In this document: positions 27,505 through 35,914 of the stretch, one piece after another
Numbering within the stretch: position 1 is the stretch's first letter
Layout: each line of letters starts with the position of its first letter
From: Nakamurella silvestris
GTDB taxonomy: Bacteria > Actinomycetota > Actinomycetes > Mycobacteriales > Nakamurellaceae
Reading direction: 5' to 3'
Length of the DNA: 64,000 nt
NCBI GenBank assembly: GCA_003576535.1
Contig: QXCQ01000018.1
Span: 23,877-87,876, forward strand
The notes under the pieces: model-generated
The model's input: the letters and a program-made list of their open reading frames with translations, nothing else
The model's database searches: none
What the model was told of the DNA's origin: nothing
Program-made: the position numbers and the translations under genes

Positions 27505-28185
27505 GTGAGCAGGGTTCTGATCGTCGAAGACGAGGAATCGGTGGCCGAGCCGTTGGCCTTCCTTCTCCAGAAGGAAGGGTTCACCGTGGCCCTCGCCGCG
27601 AACGGCAACGACGCGCTGGCCGAGTTCGACCGTAACGGTGCCGACATCGTCCTGCTGGATCTGATGTTGCCGGGGATGAGCGGGACCGAGGTCTGCAAGG
27701 CCCTGCGTACCCGGTCGGCCGTTCCGGTGATCATGGTGACCGCACGGGACGCCGAGATCGACAAGGTCGTGGGACTGGAGCTGGGCGCGGACGACTACGT
27801 GACCAAGCCCTATTCCTCCCGGGAGCTCATCGCCCGGATCCGCGCCGTGCTGCGGCGGGGCTTCGACGTCGAGGAGGGTGAATCGGGGGTCATGACGGCC
27901 GGGCCGGTCCGGATGGACGTGGAACGGCACGTGGTCAGCGCCCACGGTTCCGAGATCACCCTGCCGTTGAAGGAGTTCGACCTCCTGGAGTACCTCCTGC
28001 GCAACTCCGGCCGGGTGCTGACCCGCGGGCAGCTGATCGACCGGGTCTGGGGCAGCGACTACGTGGGCGACACCAAGACCTTGGACGTGCACGTCAAGCG
28101 GCTGCGGGCGAAGATCGAGCCGGATCCGGCCTCGCCGCGCTATCTGTTGACGGTGCGTGGGTTGGGCTACAAGTTCGAGTCCTGA
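27505..28185 (+). CDS. regX3: response regulator RegX3 (OmpR/PhoB family)
   Basis: DNA-binding partner of SenX3, controlling the phosphate-starvation response. GTG 27505 lies four bases after a perfect AAGGAG. The 226-residue protein has the receiver domain with acidic pair in IVEDEES, phospho-acceptor Asp in DIVLLDLMLPGMSG, VTARDAE and YVTKPYSSREL; and the winged-helix output domain with LKEFDLLEYLLRNSGRVLTR and VHVKRLRAKIE. Targets may include the metallophosphatase at 42650-45397, which has a PHO-box-like sequence upstream. Confidence 0.95.
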   Translation: MSRVLIVEDEESVAEPLAFLLQKEGFTVALAANGNDALAEFDRNGADIVLLDLMLPGMSGTEVCKALRTRSAVPVIMVTARDAEIDKVVGLELGADDYVTKPYSSRELIARIRAVLRRGFDVEEGESGVMTAGPVRMDVERHVVSAHGSEITLPLKEFDLLEYLLRNSGRVLTRGQLIDRVWGSDYVGDTKTLDVHVKRLRAKIEPDPASPRYLLTVRGLGYKFES

Positions 28186-28207
28186 GTACACCTGAGTACA
28201 GCTGTAT

Positions 28208-28260
28208 GACGATTCGGGACCTCAGTGGCTGAAATATCGCCACCCAGGTCCCGAATCGTC
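28208..28260. terminator. 53-bp hairpin after regX3
   Basis: Perfect 15-bp arms (28208-28222 with 28246-28260, GACGATTCGGGACCT) enclose a loop holding a further GTGGC/GCCAC stem. There is no T tract. The position 23 bases after the regX3 stop fits a terminator for the gpmA-senX3-regX3 unit. Confidence 0.65.
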
Positions 28261-28304
28261 GTTCCGGCCGGGCCGGTGGGGGCAGTGGTGGCTACGGTGG
28301 GTCG

Positions 28305-31300
28305 ATGACAGCCGAGTCCTATCTTCGTTTCCCCCACGTCCGCGGCGACCGCCTGGTGTTCGTCGCCGAGAACGACATCTGGACGGTGGGCACCGGCGGC
28401 GGCCGTGCGTACCGGGTCAGTTCGGACGGGATCCCGGCCAAGAGCCCACGCCTGTCGCCCCTGGGCACCTCGGTGGCCTGGACCGCCGGTTACCCCGGGG
28501 CCAACGAGGTCCACGTGGCCCCGGCCGACGGCGGACCCTCCCGCCGGCTCACCTTCTGGGGGCAGGACCGGACCTTCGTCCGCGGCTGGTTGTCCGAGTC
28601 GGAGGTGCTGGTTCTCAGCAGCACCGGCCAGGCCGAGCGGCAGCGGATGTTCGCCCACGCGGTGCCCGTGGACGGCGGCCCGAGCAGGCGGCTGGTCCAC
28701 GGTTGGGCGCACGATCTCGCCCTCGGCCCGGACGGCGGGGTGCTGATCTCCACCTCGACCACCTCCGAACCGGCCTGGTGGAAGCACTACCGCGGCGGTA
28801 CCGCCGCCCAGCTCTGGCTGGACCGCTCGGGGAACGGCGACTTCCGCCGGATCCTCGGCGACCTGTCGTCGAGCCTGGTCTCCCCGGTGTGGGTGGGCGG
28901 CGAGGACGGTGACCGGATCGGGTTCCTCTCCGACCACGAGGGGCGCGGCCAGCTCTACAGCGTCGGGCTCGACGACGTCGGACCGGTCGGCGAACCGGTC
29001 CGGCACACCGACCACGAGTTCTACGCGCGGCACGCCTCCTCGGACGGGTACCGGGTGGCCTACGTCAGCGGCGGGCAGGTGTGGTTGCTGGACTCCCTCG
29101 ACCCCGGGACGGCACCTGCCCGGATCCCGATCCGGCTGGGCGGCTCGCGTCCCCTGGCCCGGCCGAGGCTGGTGAAGGCCGCCGATGACCTGGCCGCGGT
29201 CCGGCCCGACCGGGTCGGCGATGCCGGCCTGCTCGAATCGCGGGGGACCATCACCTGGCTCAGCCACCGGGACGGGCCGGCCCGGGCACTGGCCGGCAGA
29301 TCGGGGGAACGGAACCGGCTGCCGACCTTCCTCGGTTCCGGCGGTGCCGCCTGGATCACCGACGCCCAGGGAGATGATGCCGTGGTGGCCCTGGACCTGA
29401 CCGACCCGGCGGCCCGCCCGCGGGTCGTGCTGGCCGCGGGGGAGGGCGGCCGGATCCTGGAACTGGCGGCCTCCCCGGACGGGAAGAGCCTTGCGTTGGC
29501 GACCCATGACGGGCGCCTGCTGGTCGTGCCGACCGGCGACGAGACCCCGGCCGACACTCCGTCGGTGGCCGCGCAGCTGTTGCACCGCACCGAGTTCGGT
29601 GACCTGTCCGGGCTGTCCTGGAGCCCGGACTCGAATTGGCTGGTGTGGTCGGAGCCGGCCCCGGCCGAACTGCGGCAGATCCGGATGGGGCGACCTGCCG
29701 ACGGCGCCGTCATCGAGGTGACCCCGGTCCGGTTCAAGGACACCGAGCCCTGTTTCACCACGGACGGGAAGTACATCGCCTTCCTGTCCGTCCGGATCTT
29801 CGACCCGGTGGACGACGCGGTGTCCTTCGACCTGTCCTTCCCGCAGGGCTGCCGTCCGCAGCTCGTCGCACTGGACGCGCTCACCCCGGCACCGTTCGGC
29901 CCGCGTCCGCAGGGACGCGGGTGGGACCGGACCCCGGCTGTCGAGGACGAAACGCCCGTCACTGCTGTGGATGTCGAAGGTCTGAGCCAGCGGGTCATCC
30001 CCCTGCCGGTGGAGGGGTCGCGCTACGAGCGACTGCGCGCGGTGGAAGGTGGTCTGGTGTGGCTGAAACGCCCACTGGCCGGGGAACTGGGGGAGGATCG
30101 TGCGAAGGCCGAGGACTCGGCCCCGAGTGCCGTCCTCGAACGTTTCTCCTTCCTCGCGGGCACGGTCGAACAGTTGGCCGAGAAGGCCGATGGTGTCGAG
30201 GTTTCCGGTGACGGGAAGCGTCTGGTGGTCAGCGGGTCCGATGCGCTCACCGTGATCCCGTCGACCGCGAAGGTGGATGCCGCGAGCCCGGACCGGGTGG
30301 AGGTGGACCTCGGCCGGGTGCGGATCGAGGTCGAACCTGCCGCCGAGTGGAGGCAGATGTACCACGAGGCGTGGCGGCTCATGCGGGACCACTTCTGGCG
30401 GCCGGACATGGGTGGCCTGGATTGGCCGGCGATGGGCCGACGTTACGAGACCCTGCTGCCCGCACTGGGTTCCCACGACGACCTGGTCGACCTGATCTGG
30501 GAGCTGCAGGGAGAACTCGGAACCTCCCATGCCTACTGCCTGCCGAAGCCCGAGGCCGGTTCGCATCCGAAACAGGGGTTGCTCGGGGCGGATCTGTCCT
30601 TCGGGCCCGACGGCTGGGTGATCGACCGGCTGATCCCCGGGGAGCCCTCCGACCGTCGGGCCCGGTCGCCGCTGACCGCGCCGGGGGTGGGTGCGCGGGT
30701 CGGTGAGGTGATCACCGCGGTGGGTGGTGTGCCGACGAGTGCCACGGCCGGGCCGAACGCCCTGCTGCTCGGGTCGGCGAACACCCCGGTGGAACTGGTG
30801 CTGCAACCGGTCGGCGGCCAGGCGCGACGGGTGGTGGTGGTCCCGTTGGGCGACGAGTTCCCGTTGCGCTACCAGGACTGGGTCAACGATCGGCGCGCCC
30901 ACGTGCACCGGGCCACCGACGGACGGATCGGCTACCTGCACATCCCGGACATGGTTTCCGGCGGATGGGCGCAGTTCCACCGGGATCTGCCGTTGGAGAT
31001 GCGACGCCAGGCCCTGATCGTCGATGTCCGGGGCAACCGGGGCGGGTACACCTCCCAGCTCGTGATCGAGAAACTCGCCCGGCGGGTCATCGGGTGGGGT
31101 CTGGGCCGTGGGTTCGCGCCGGAGTCCTACCCGATGGACGCCCGACGTGGGCCCCTCGTGGCGGTGGCCGACATGCATTCCGGATCGGACGGGGACATCG
31201 TCACCGCAGCGATCAAGGCCCTGAAACTCGGTCCGGTGGTGGGCAACCGCACCTGGGGCGGGGTGATCGGCATCGACATGCGGTACCACCTGATCGACGG

Positions 31301-31514
31301 GACCTTGGTCACCCAACCGCGGTACGCGACCTGGTTCGAGGACGACGGCTGGGGCGTGGAGAACTACGGGGTGGACCCGGACATCGAGGTGGTCCCGTCA
31401 CCGTTGGACCGTGCGTCGGGCAACGACGTGGAGCTGGACACGGCGATCGAGGTGGCGCTGGATCTGCTGCGGCAGACACCTGCGAAGACCCCGCCGGTGG
31501 TGCCCACGGACTGA
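28305..31514 (+). CDS. tricorn-type protease (S41 family)
   Basis: Tricorn is a large cytosolic protease that trims peptides released by the proteasome or other proteases. At 1069 residues this protein has the full family length: a beta-propeller region from the start (YLRFPHVRGDRLVFVAENDIW, typical tricorn opening), a second propeller, a PDZ domain (about 750-850), and the C-terminal S41-like core. The catalytic Ser-His pair is seen in GTSHAY (about residue 742), the nucleophile Ser in HSGSDGDIV (about 962), and the acidic end in VDPDIEV. No signal peptide is present. It stands alone between regX3 and the sulfur operon. Confidence 0.93.
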   Translation: MTAESYLRFPHVRGDRLVFVAENDIWTVGTGGGRAYRVSSDGIPAKSPRLSPLGTSVAWTAGYPGANEVHVAPADGGPSRRLTFWGQDRTFVRGWLSESEVLVLSSTGQAERQRMFAHAVPVDGGPSRRLVHGWAHDLALGPDGGVLISTSTTSEPAWWKHYRGGTAAQLWLDRSGNGDFRRILGDLSSSLVSPVWVGGEDGDRIGFLSDHEGRGQLYSVGLDDVGPVGEPVRHTDHEFYARHASSDGYRVAYVSGGQVWLLDSLDPGTAPARIPIRLGGSRPLARPRLVKAADDLAAVRPDRVGDAGLLESRGTITWLSHRDGPARALAGRSGERNRLPTFLGSGGAAWITDAQGDDAVVALDLTDPAARPRVVLAAGEGGRILELAASPDGKSLALATHDGRLLVVPTGDETPADTPSVAAQLLHRTEFGDLSGLSWSPDSNWLVWSEPAPAELRQIRMGRPADGAVIEVTPVRFKDTEPCFTTDGKYIAFLSVRIFDPVDDAVSFDLSFPQGCRPQLVALDALTPAPFGPRPQGRGWDRTPAVEDETPVTAVDVEGLSQRVIPLPVEGSRYERLRAVEGGLVWLKRPLAGELGEDRAKAEDSAPSAVLERFSFLAGTVEQLAEKADGVEVSGDGKRLVVSGSDALTVIPSTAKVDAASPDRVEVDLGRVRIEVEPAAEWRQMYHEAWRLMRDHFWRPDMGGLDWPAMGRRYETLLPALGSHDDLVDLIWELQGELGTSHAYCLPKPEAGSHPKQGLLGADLSFGPDGWVIDRLIPGEPSDRRARSPLTAPGVGARVGEVITAVGGVPTSATAGPNALLLGSANTPVELVLQPVGGQARRVVVVPLGDEFPLRYQDWVNDRRAHVHRATDGRIGYLHIPDMVSGGWAQFHRDLPLEMRRQALIVDVRGNRGGYTSQLVIEKLARRVIGWGLGRGFAPESYPMDARRGPLVAVADMHSGSDGDIVTAAIKALKLGPVVGNRTWGGVIGIDMRYHLIDGTLVTQPRYATWFEDDGWGVENYGVDPDIEVVPSPLDRASGNDVELDTAIEVALDLLRQTPAKTPPVVPTD

Positions 31515-31560
31515 TCGGGCGGACTGGTAGGGCGGACTGATCGGCCGGTGATCCCCTTGG

Positions 31561-31623
31561 GCCGCGCTCTTTCTCGACAATCGCGCAGCCTGCAAGGAGC
31601 GCGGACGTCGGCAAGGAGCGCGG
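31561..31623. repeat. inverted GCCGCGCTC arms and direct GCAAGGAGCGCGG repeat after the tricorn gene
   Basis: GCCGCGCTC at 31561-31569 pairs with GAGCGCGGC in the second of two 13-bp direct repeats GCAAGGAGCGCGG (31592-31604 and 31611-31623). Alternative hairpins are therefore possible. It lies 47 bases beyond the tricorn stop and may end its transcript before the next promoter. Confidence 0.45.
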
Positions 31624-31661
31624 CTCACGGGCGGACCGGAATGTGAGCCATCAGACCTTTG

Positions 31662-31691
31662 TTGACTAAAAGAATCGGAATAGTGTAACTT
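31662..31691 (+). promoter_or_regulatory. promoter of the sulfur operon
   Basis: TTGACT (31662-31667) and TAACTT (31686-31691) are 18 bases apart in an AT-rich stretch. The transcript would begin at the 5' edge of the riboswitch. Confidence 0.7.
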
Positions 31692-31698
31692 CGGTTCC

Positions 31699-31797
31699 GG
31701 TCACGAGTTCCAGCATCAAGCCCTGGCTAGCTGGACAGCAACCCTCTCATGGCAGTGGGGTGCTCCAGGTGACGACCCGGCGCGACAGCCGTCGCGC
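31699..31797 (+). ncRNA. SAM-IV riboswitch with following hairpin
   Basis: Bases 31699-31778 follow the actinobacterial SAM-IV pattern closely: GGTCACGAG, CCAGC, TCAAGCCCTGGC, GCTGG, CAGCAACCCTC, a short variable stem, GTGGGGTGCTCCAGGTGA and GACC closing the basal helix. SAM-IV binds S-adenosylmethionine and usually turns down sulfur-acquisition genes when SAM is plentiful. A perfect GCGCGAC/GTCGCGC hairpin (31780-31797) follows at once and may be the expression platform. There is no T tract, so control could be at translation or through Rho. Confidence 0.88.
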
Positions 31798-31839
31798 AAG
31801 TGCATCCGCCCCCGTGGCGTGTGGAAACAGGAGAGCGGC

Positions 31840-31956
31840 GTGCCGACCATGTGTGCAAGGAGTCTTCCACCCTTCCCGGGTGCGCCGGTCCGGTTCAGCT
31901 TCCGACGGTTGCATGTCGACCTGAGCCGGAGCAGCAGTTCCATCTGTCGTCCCTGA
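31840..31956 (+). CDS. 38-residue Cys-containing leader peptide
   Basis: This short gene begins at GTG 31840, six bases after CAGGAG; an ATG at 31849 is too far from that site. It reads VPTMCAR..., then FRRLHVDLSR, a run of four Ser, and SICRP before TGA. The basic-LH(V/I)DL(C/S)R...C ending is the mark of leader peptides found in front of sulfur genes in actinobacteria, where ribosome behaviour at Cys codons sets downstream expression. Here the Cys codons are at residues 5 and 36. It lies between the SAM-IV riboswitch and the first monooxygenase gene, so the operon can sense both SAM and charged tRNA-Cys. Family recognition is from memory. Confidence 0.7.
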   Translation: MPTMCARSLPPFPGAPVRFSFRRLHVDLSRSSSSICRP

Positions 31957-31971
31957 CGCGCGATCGATGAG

Positions 31972-31992
31972 CCGGGTGCCGGACACCCGGCC
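31972..31992 (+). other. hairpin directly after the leader peptide
   Basis: GCCGGGTG and CACCCGGC form an 8-bp stem with a 5-base loop, 15 bases beyond the leader stop codon. A stalled or terminating ribosome would influence its folding. The remaining bases to 32170 are C-rich leader RNA with no further feature I can support. Confidence 0.5.
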
Positions 31993-32170
31993 CACGGCGA
32001 TCACAGCCTCCTCGGGCCACGGGGGACCAGTCGGACACCGTCGTGACCGGCGTGGTCCCTCGTCGGTTCCTCGCGCCGCACCCAGGGCGCCCCCTTGTAC
32101 CCGCACGGCCCTGACGCGCACCCATCTCGTGCGCAGACCGAGGCCACCCTCTCCCGAAAGTAGTTGCGCC

Positions 32171-33370
32171 ATGAGTTCTCTCGATCCCTATTCCGTTGCC
32201 GTCGCCCTCGACGGGGCCGGCTGGCATCCAGCGGCCTGGCGGTTCAACACGGTCCCGGCCCGTAGTTACTTCACCGCCGGGCACTGGGTCGACCAGGTCA
32301 GGCAGGCCGAGCGCGGGCTGCTGGACTTCGTCACCTTCGAGGATTCGCTCACGCTGCAGTCCTCGAACCTGTTCACCGCCGACAGCCGTACCGACCAGGT
32401 CCGCGGACGGTTCGACGCCGTGCTGCTCGCGGCCCGGGTGGCACCGGCCACCCGGCACATCGGACTCGTCCCGACGGCAGGTGTCACCCACTCCGAGCCC
32501 TTCCACCTGTCCACGGGTCTGGCCACCCTCGACCACATCAGCGGTGGCCGGGCAGGGTGGAAGGTGCGGGTGTCGGCAACCCCGGCCGAGGCCGAGAACT
32601 TCGGCCGGAGAACGGTTCCGCAGATCGACGAGCGGTCCTTGCAGTCCGGTGCGGCCCAGGAACTCCTCGCCGAACTCTTCGGTGAGGCCGCGGATGCGGT
32701 CGAGGTCGTACGCCGGCTCTGGGACAGCTGGGAGGACGACGCCGTGATCCGCGACCGCTCGACCGGTCGGTACCTGGATCGCGGCAAACTCCACCCGGTG
32801 GACTTCCAGGGCTCACACTTCTCGGTGGTCGGTCCCTCGATCACCCCACGCCCGCCCCAGGGGCAGCCGCTCGTGACGGCCCTGGCCCACTCGACCATCC
32901 CGTACGAGCTGGCTGCCAAGGGAGCCGACCTCGTGTACGTCACCCCGCGGGACGCCGACGACGCACGGGCCGTCGTCGGCGCCGTTCGTCAGGCCGAGGA
33001 CCGGGTGGGCAGAACCGGTGCGCGCCTGCGGATCTTCGCCGATCTGGTGGTGTTCCTGGAAGACACCCCGGAGCGGGCACGCTCCCGGAAGGCCCGTTTC
33101 GACGGGGCCGACGGCGCCGAACTGGTCAGCGACGCCGCCGTTCTCACCGATTCCCCGACCGGACTGGTCCGAACCCTCGCGGGCTTCCGGGAGGCGGGGA
33201 TCGACGGGTTCCGGCTCCGTCCCGGCGCATCGGAGGCAGACCTGCGTGCCATCGTCACCGGTCTGGTCCCGGAACTGCAGTCCCGCGGTCTGTTCCGCCG
33301 GAGCTACGACACGGGGACCCTGCGATCCCGGCTGGGGTTGTCCGTACCGGCCAACCGATATGCCGCATGA
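32171..33370 (+). CDS. LLM-class flavin-dependent monooxygenase 1
   Basis: A 399-residue luciferase-like TIM-barrel enzyme of the kind that uses reduced FMN and oxygen to cleave C-S bonds in organosulfur compounds or related substrates. ATG 32171 follows GAAAGTAG. The bacterial luciferase fold shows in FVTFEDSLTL, RTRHIGLVP-type strand (ATRHIGLVPTAGVTHSEPF), LATLDHISGGRAGWKV and EVVRRLWDSWEDDAV. It is the first gene after the riboswitch and leader peptide, and is 37 bases from the next monooxygenase. Substrate unknown; the SAM-IV control argues for sulfur acquisition. Confidence 0.85.
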   Translation: MSSLDPYSVAVALDGAGWHPAAWRFNTVPARSYFTAGHWVDQVRQAERGLLDFVTFEDSLTLQSSNLFTADSRTDQVRGRFDAVLLAARVAPATRHIGLVPTAGVTHSEPFHLSTGLATLDHISGGRAGWKVRVSATPAEAENFGRRTVPQIDERSLQSGAAQELLAELFGEAADAVEVVRRLWDSWEDDAVIRDRSTGRYLDRGKLHPVDFQGSHFSVVGPSITPRPPQGQPLVTALAHSTIPYELAAKGADLVYVTPRDADDARAVVGAVRQAEDRVGRTGARLRIFADLVVFLEDTPERARSRKARFDGADGAELVSDAAVLTDSPTGLVRTLAGFREAGIDGFRLRPGASEADLRAIVTGLVPELQSRGLFRRSYDTGTLRSRLGLSVPANRYAA

Positions 33371-33407
33371 CGGCCAGACCACACCCGACCAGCCGAAGGA
33401 TCAGCAC

Positions 33408-34826
33408 ATGACATACTCACGCCGGACAGGTTTCCCGAAGAAACAGGTTCATCTGGCCGCCGGTTTCCCCGGGGTCAACCACTGGACCGTGTGGAGCGAT
33501 CCGCGGTCCGGGAGCCAGACCGACTTCGCCTCCTTCGTCCATCTGGCCGAAACCGCCGAACGTGGCAAGTTCGACTTCTTCTTCCTGGCCGAGGGTCTGC
33601 GGCTGCGCGAGCACCTCGGTCGACTGCACGACCTGGACGTGGCAGGACGACCGAACACCCTCACCGTGCTGGCGGCCCTGGCCGCCGTGACCGAACGGAT
33701 CGGCCTGGTCGGGACCCTGTCCTCCACCTTCAACGAGCCCTACGACCTCGCCAGGCAGTTGGCGACGGTCGACCACCTGTCCGACGGTCGGGCCGGTTGG
33801 AACGTGGTGACCAGTTCGGATGCCTTCCACGGAGCCAACTTCCGGCGGGGCGGATACCTCGACAAGGCGGACCGGTACACCCGGGCAGCCGAATTCGTCG
33901 CTGCCTCGCGGCGGCTCTGGGACAGCTGGTCGGCTGATGCGCTGGTGGGGGATCAGCCGACCGGCGCCTTCCTGTCGGACCCGGACATCGGTCGGTACAC
34001 CTTCGGCGGTGAGCACTTCGACATCGCCGGACGGTTCACCGTGCCGAGGAGTCCCCAGGGGCATCCGGTGCTGGTACAGGCCGGCGACTCCGCCGAGGGG
34101 CGCGATTTCGCCGCCAGGACGGTGGACGTGGTCTTCTCCGCCCATGCCGAGCTGGAGCCCGCCCGGAGCTTCTACGCCGATGTCACCCGACGGGTCGTCG
34201 CTGCGGGCCGGAACCCGGACAGTGTGCTCGTGCTGCCGGGGGCCGGATTCGTCCTGGGCGACAGCACCTCCGATGCCCGGGACCGGGCGCGGGAGGTCGC
34301 CCTGGCCCAGGTCGGCCCGGAGACCGCCCGCGCCCAGCTCGAGCAGGTGTGGGGTGCCGAACTGCCGGACCTGGATCCGGACGGACCGGTACCCGCGCCG
34401 CCGACCAGCCATGACACCACCATCCGGCTCGGCCAGGCCCGCCACGCGATCGACCCGTTGGCCCAGGCCCGTCGGTGGTACGACCGCGCGACGACCGAGG
34501 GACTCACCGTACGGGAACTGGTGATCGCCGAGACCACCCGGCACACCTTCGTCGGTACGGCCGCCGAGGTCGCCGGACAGATCGATCACGCCGTGCAGAC
34601 CGAGGCCGCCGACGGGTACATCCTGTCGGGCCACATCACCCCGACCGGTCTGGACGAGTTCGTCGACACCGTGGTGCCGGAACTGCAGGACCGCGGGGTC
34701 TTCCGCACCGAGTACGAAGGCACGACCTTGCGGGACCATCTCGGTCTCGGAGCGCCGACCGCCACCACCCTCCCCACGGACCGTACCGCCGTGTCCCGTC
34801 CCACCGTCGTTGGAGCCACCGCATGA
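33408..34826 (+). CDS. LLM-class monooxygenase 2 (NtaA/SnaA/DszA family)
   Basis: Of 472 residues, this is the long form of the luciferase-like fold seen in nitrilotriacetate and dibenzothiophene-sulfone monooxygenases (NtaA, DszA). ATG 33408 lies seven bases after GAAGGA. Typical stretches are KFDFFFLAEGLRLREH, ERIGLVGTLSSTFNEPYDLAR, LATVDHLSDGRAGWNVVTS, the insertion with GGEHFDIAGRFTVPRSPQG and PVLVQAGDSAEGRDFAA. A separate flavin reductase would be needed and is not in this window. The stop overlaps the next start (ATGA). Confidence 0.9.
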   Translation: MTYSRRTGFPKKQVHLAAGFPGVNHWTVWSDPRSGSQTDFASFVHLAETAERGKFDFFFLAEGLRLREHLGRLHDLDVAGRPNTLTVLAALAAVTERIGLVGTLSSTFNEPYDLARQLATVDHLSDGRAGWNVVTSSDAFHGANFRRGGYLDKADRYTRAAEFVAASRRLWDSWSADALVGDQPTGAFLSDPDIGRYTFGGEHFDIAGRFTVPRSPQGHPVLVQAGDSAEGRDFAARTVDVVFSAHAELEPARSFYADVTRRVVAAGRNPDSVLVLPGAGFVLGDSTSDARDRAREVALAQVGPETARAQLEQVWGAELPDLDPDGPVPAPPTSHDTTIRLGQARHAIDPLAQARRWYDRATTEGLTVRELVIAETTRHTFVGTAAEVAGQIDHAVQTEAADGYILSGHITPTGLDEFVDTVVPELQDRGVFRTEYEGTTLRDHLGLGAPTATTLPTDRTAVSRPTVVGATA

Positions 34827-35914
34827 AGTTCCTCGGAATCACCTTGATCAACCACACCCCTCATCCGCTCACCGGGGATCTGCCCTCGACCACCGCCAGG
34901 TTCGACGAGGTGGTTGAGAACGCCGTCCTGTTCGAGGAACTCGGATTCGACGGGTACGGCGTCGGCGAACGTCACCATGCCCCGTTCATCTCCACGGCCC
35001 CGCCGATCGTGCTCAGCCACATCGCCGCCCTCACCTCCAGGATCCGGTTGTTCACGGCGGTGACCCTGCTCTCGGTCCTCGACCCGGTCCGGGTGGCGGA
35101 GGACTACGCCACGCTCGACCACCTGTCCGGAGGTCGGCTCGAGCTCATCATCGGCAAGGGCAACGGGCCGGAACAGGCCGAGTTGTTCGGCATCACCCGC
35201 GACGAGCAGTGGGACACGATCCGGGAGAACTACGAACTGCTGCACCGGCTCTGGACCGAGGAGAAGGTGACCTGGTCACCGACCGCGAAGGGGATCAGAC
35301 AGTCCCCGTTGGTCGAGGCCACCACCTGGCCGCGGACACTCCAGGCACCGCCGCGGGTCTGGCACGGCAGCGCGACCTCCAAGGACTCGGTCGACCTGGC
35401 CGCCCGCCACGGGGATCCCATCTTCTCCGCCAATGTCACGAACCCGATCGAGCCGTACGCCGAGCTCGTCGCCTACTACCGCGAGCGATGGGAGGCGTAC
35501 GGCCGTGATCCGCGGGACGCGACCGTGGGGGCAGGCTCGGCGGGCCACTACACGGCTCGCACCTCCCAGGAGGCGGCACAGGTGTTCCGGCCCATCTTCC
35601 GTGCCCAGCAACAACAGTTCGCCGCCCTCGGTGTCCCACCGGTGTTCACCGACTTCGAGGACTACCTCGAGCGCAGCTCGGCGTTGATCGGCAGTCCCGA
35701 GCAGATCATCGACAAGGTCCACCGCTACCACGAGCGTTTCGGACACACGGTCCTGCATGTGACGGCCGATGCCGGTGGTCTGACCGAGGACCAGCACCGG
35801 GACAGTCTCGAGCTGTTCCAGGCCGAGGTGGCATCGGTGCTGCGCACCGAGATCCCCGATCCGGTCTGGCCGGCCCCGATCAGTCAGGCGAACCGCCGGA
35901 AGTCCTTCCGGTGA
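34823..35914 (+). CDS. LLM-class flavin-dependent monooxygenase 3
   Basis: A 363-residue luciferase-like enzyme; ATG 34823 overlaps the preceding stop. It has FDGYGVGERHHAPF, SRIRLFTAVTLLSVLDPVR, ATLDHLSGGRLELIIGKGN and a C-terminal LIGSPEQIIDKVHRY, which are general for the FMN/F420 luciferase-like superfamily. The short-form fold differs from its neighbour at 33408. Whether it uses FMN or F420 cannot be decided here; operon context favours FMN. Confidence 0.87.
   Translation: MKFLGITLINHTPHPLTGDLPSTTARFDEVVENAVLFEELGFDGYGVGERHHAPFISTAPPIVLSHIAALTSRIRLFTAVTLLSVLDPVRVAEDYATLDHLSGGRLELIIGKGNGPEQAELFGITRDEQWDTIRENYELLHRLWTEEKVTWSPTAKGIRQSPLVEATTWPRTLQAPPRVWHGSATSKDSVDLAARHGDPIFSANVTNPIEPYAELVAYYRERWEAYGRDPRDATVGAGSAGHYTARTSQEAAQVFRPIFRAQQQQFAALGVPPVFTDFEDYLERSSALIGSPEQIIDKVHRYHERFGHTVLHVTADAGGLTEDQHRDSLELFQAEVASVLRTEIPDPVWPAPISQANRRKSFR

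Noticed and set aside
28167..31316. 1049-codon frame antisense to the tricorn gene
   Set aside because: The plus-strand frame has catalytic motifs and a normal start; the antisense product has none.
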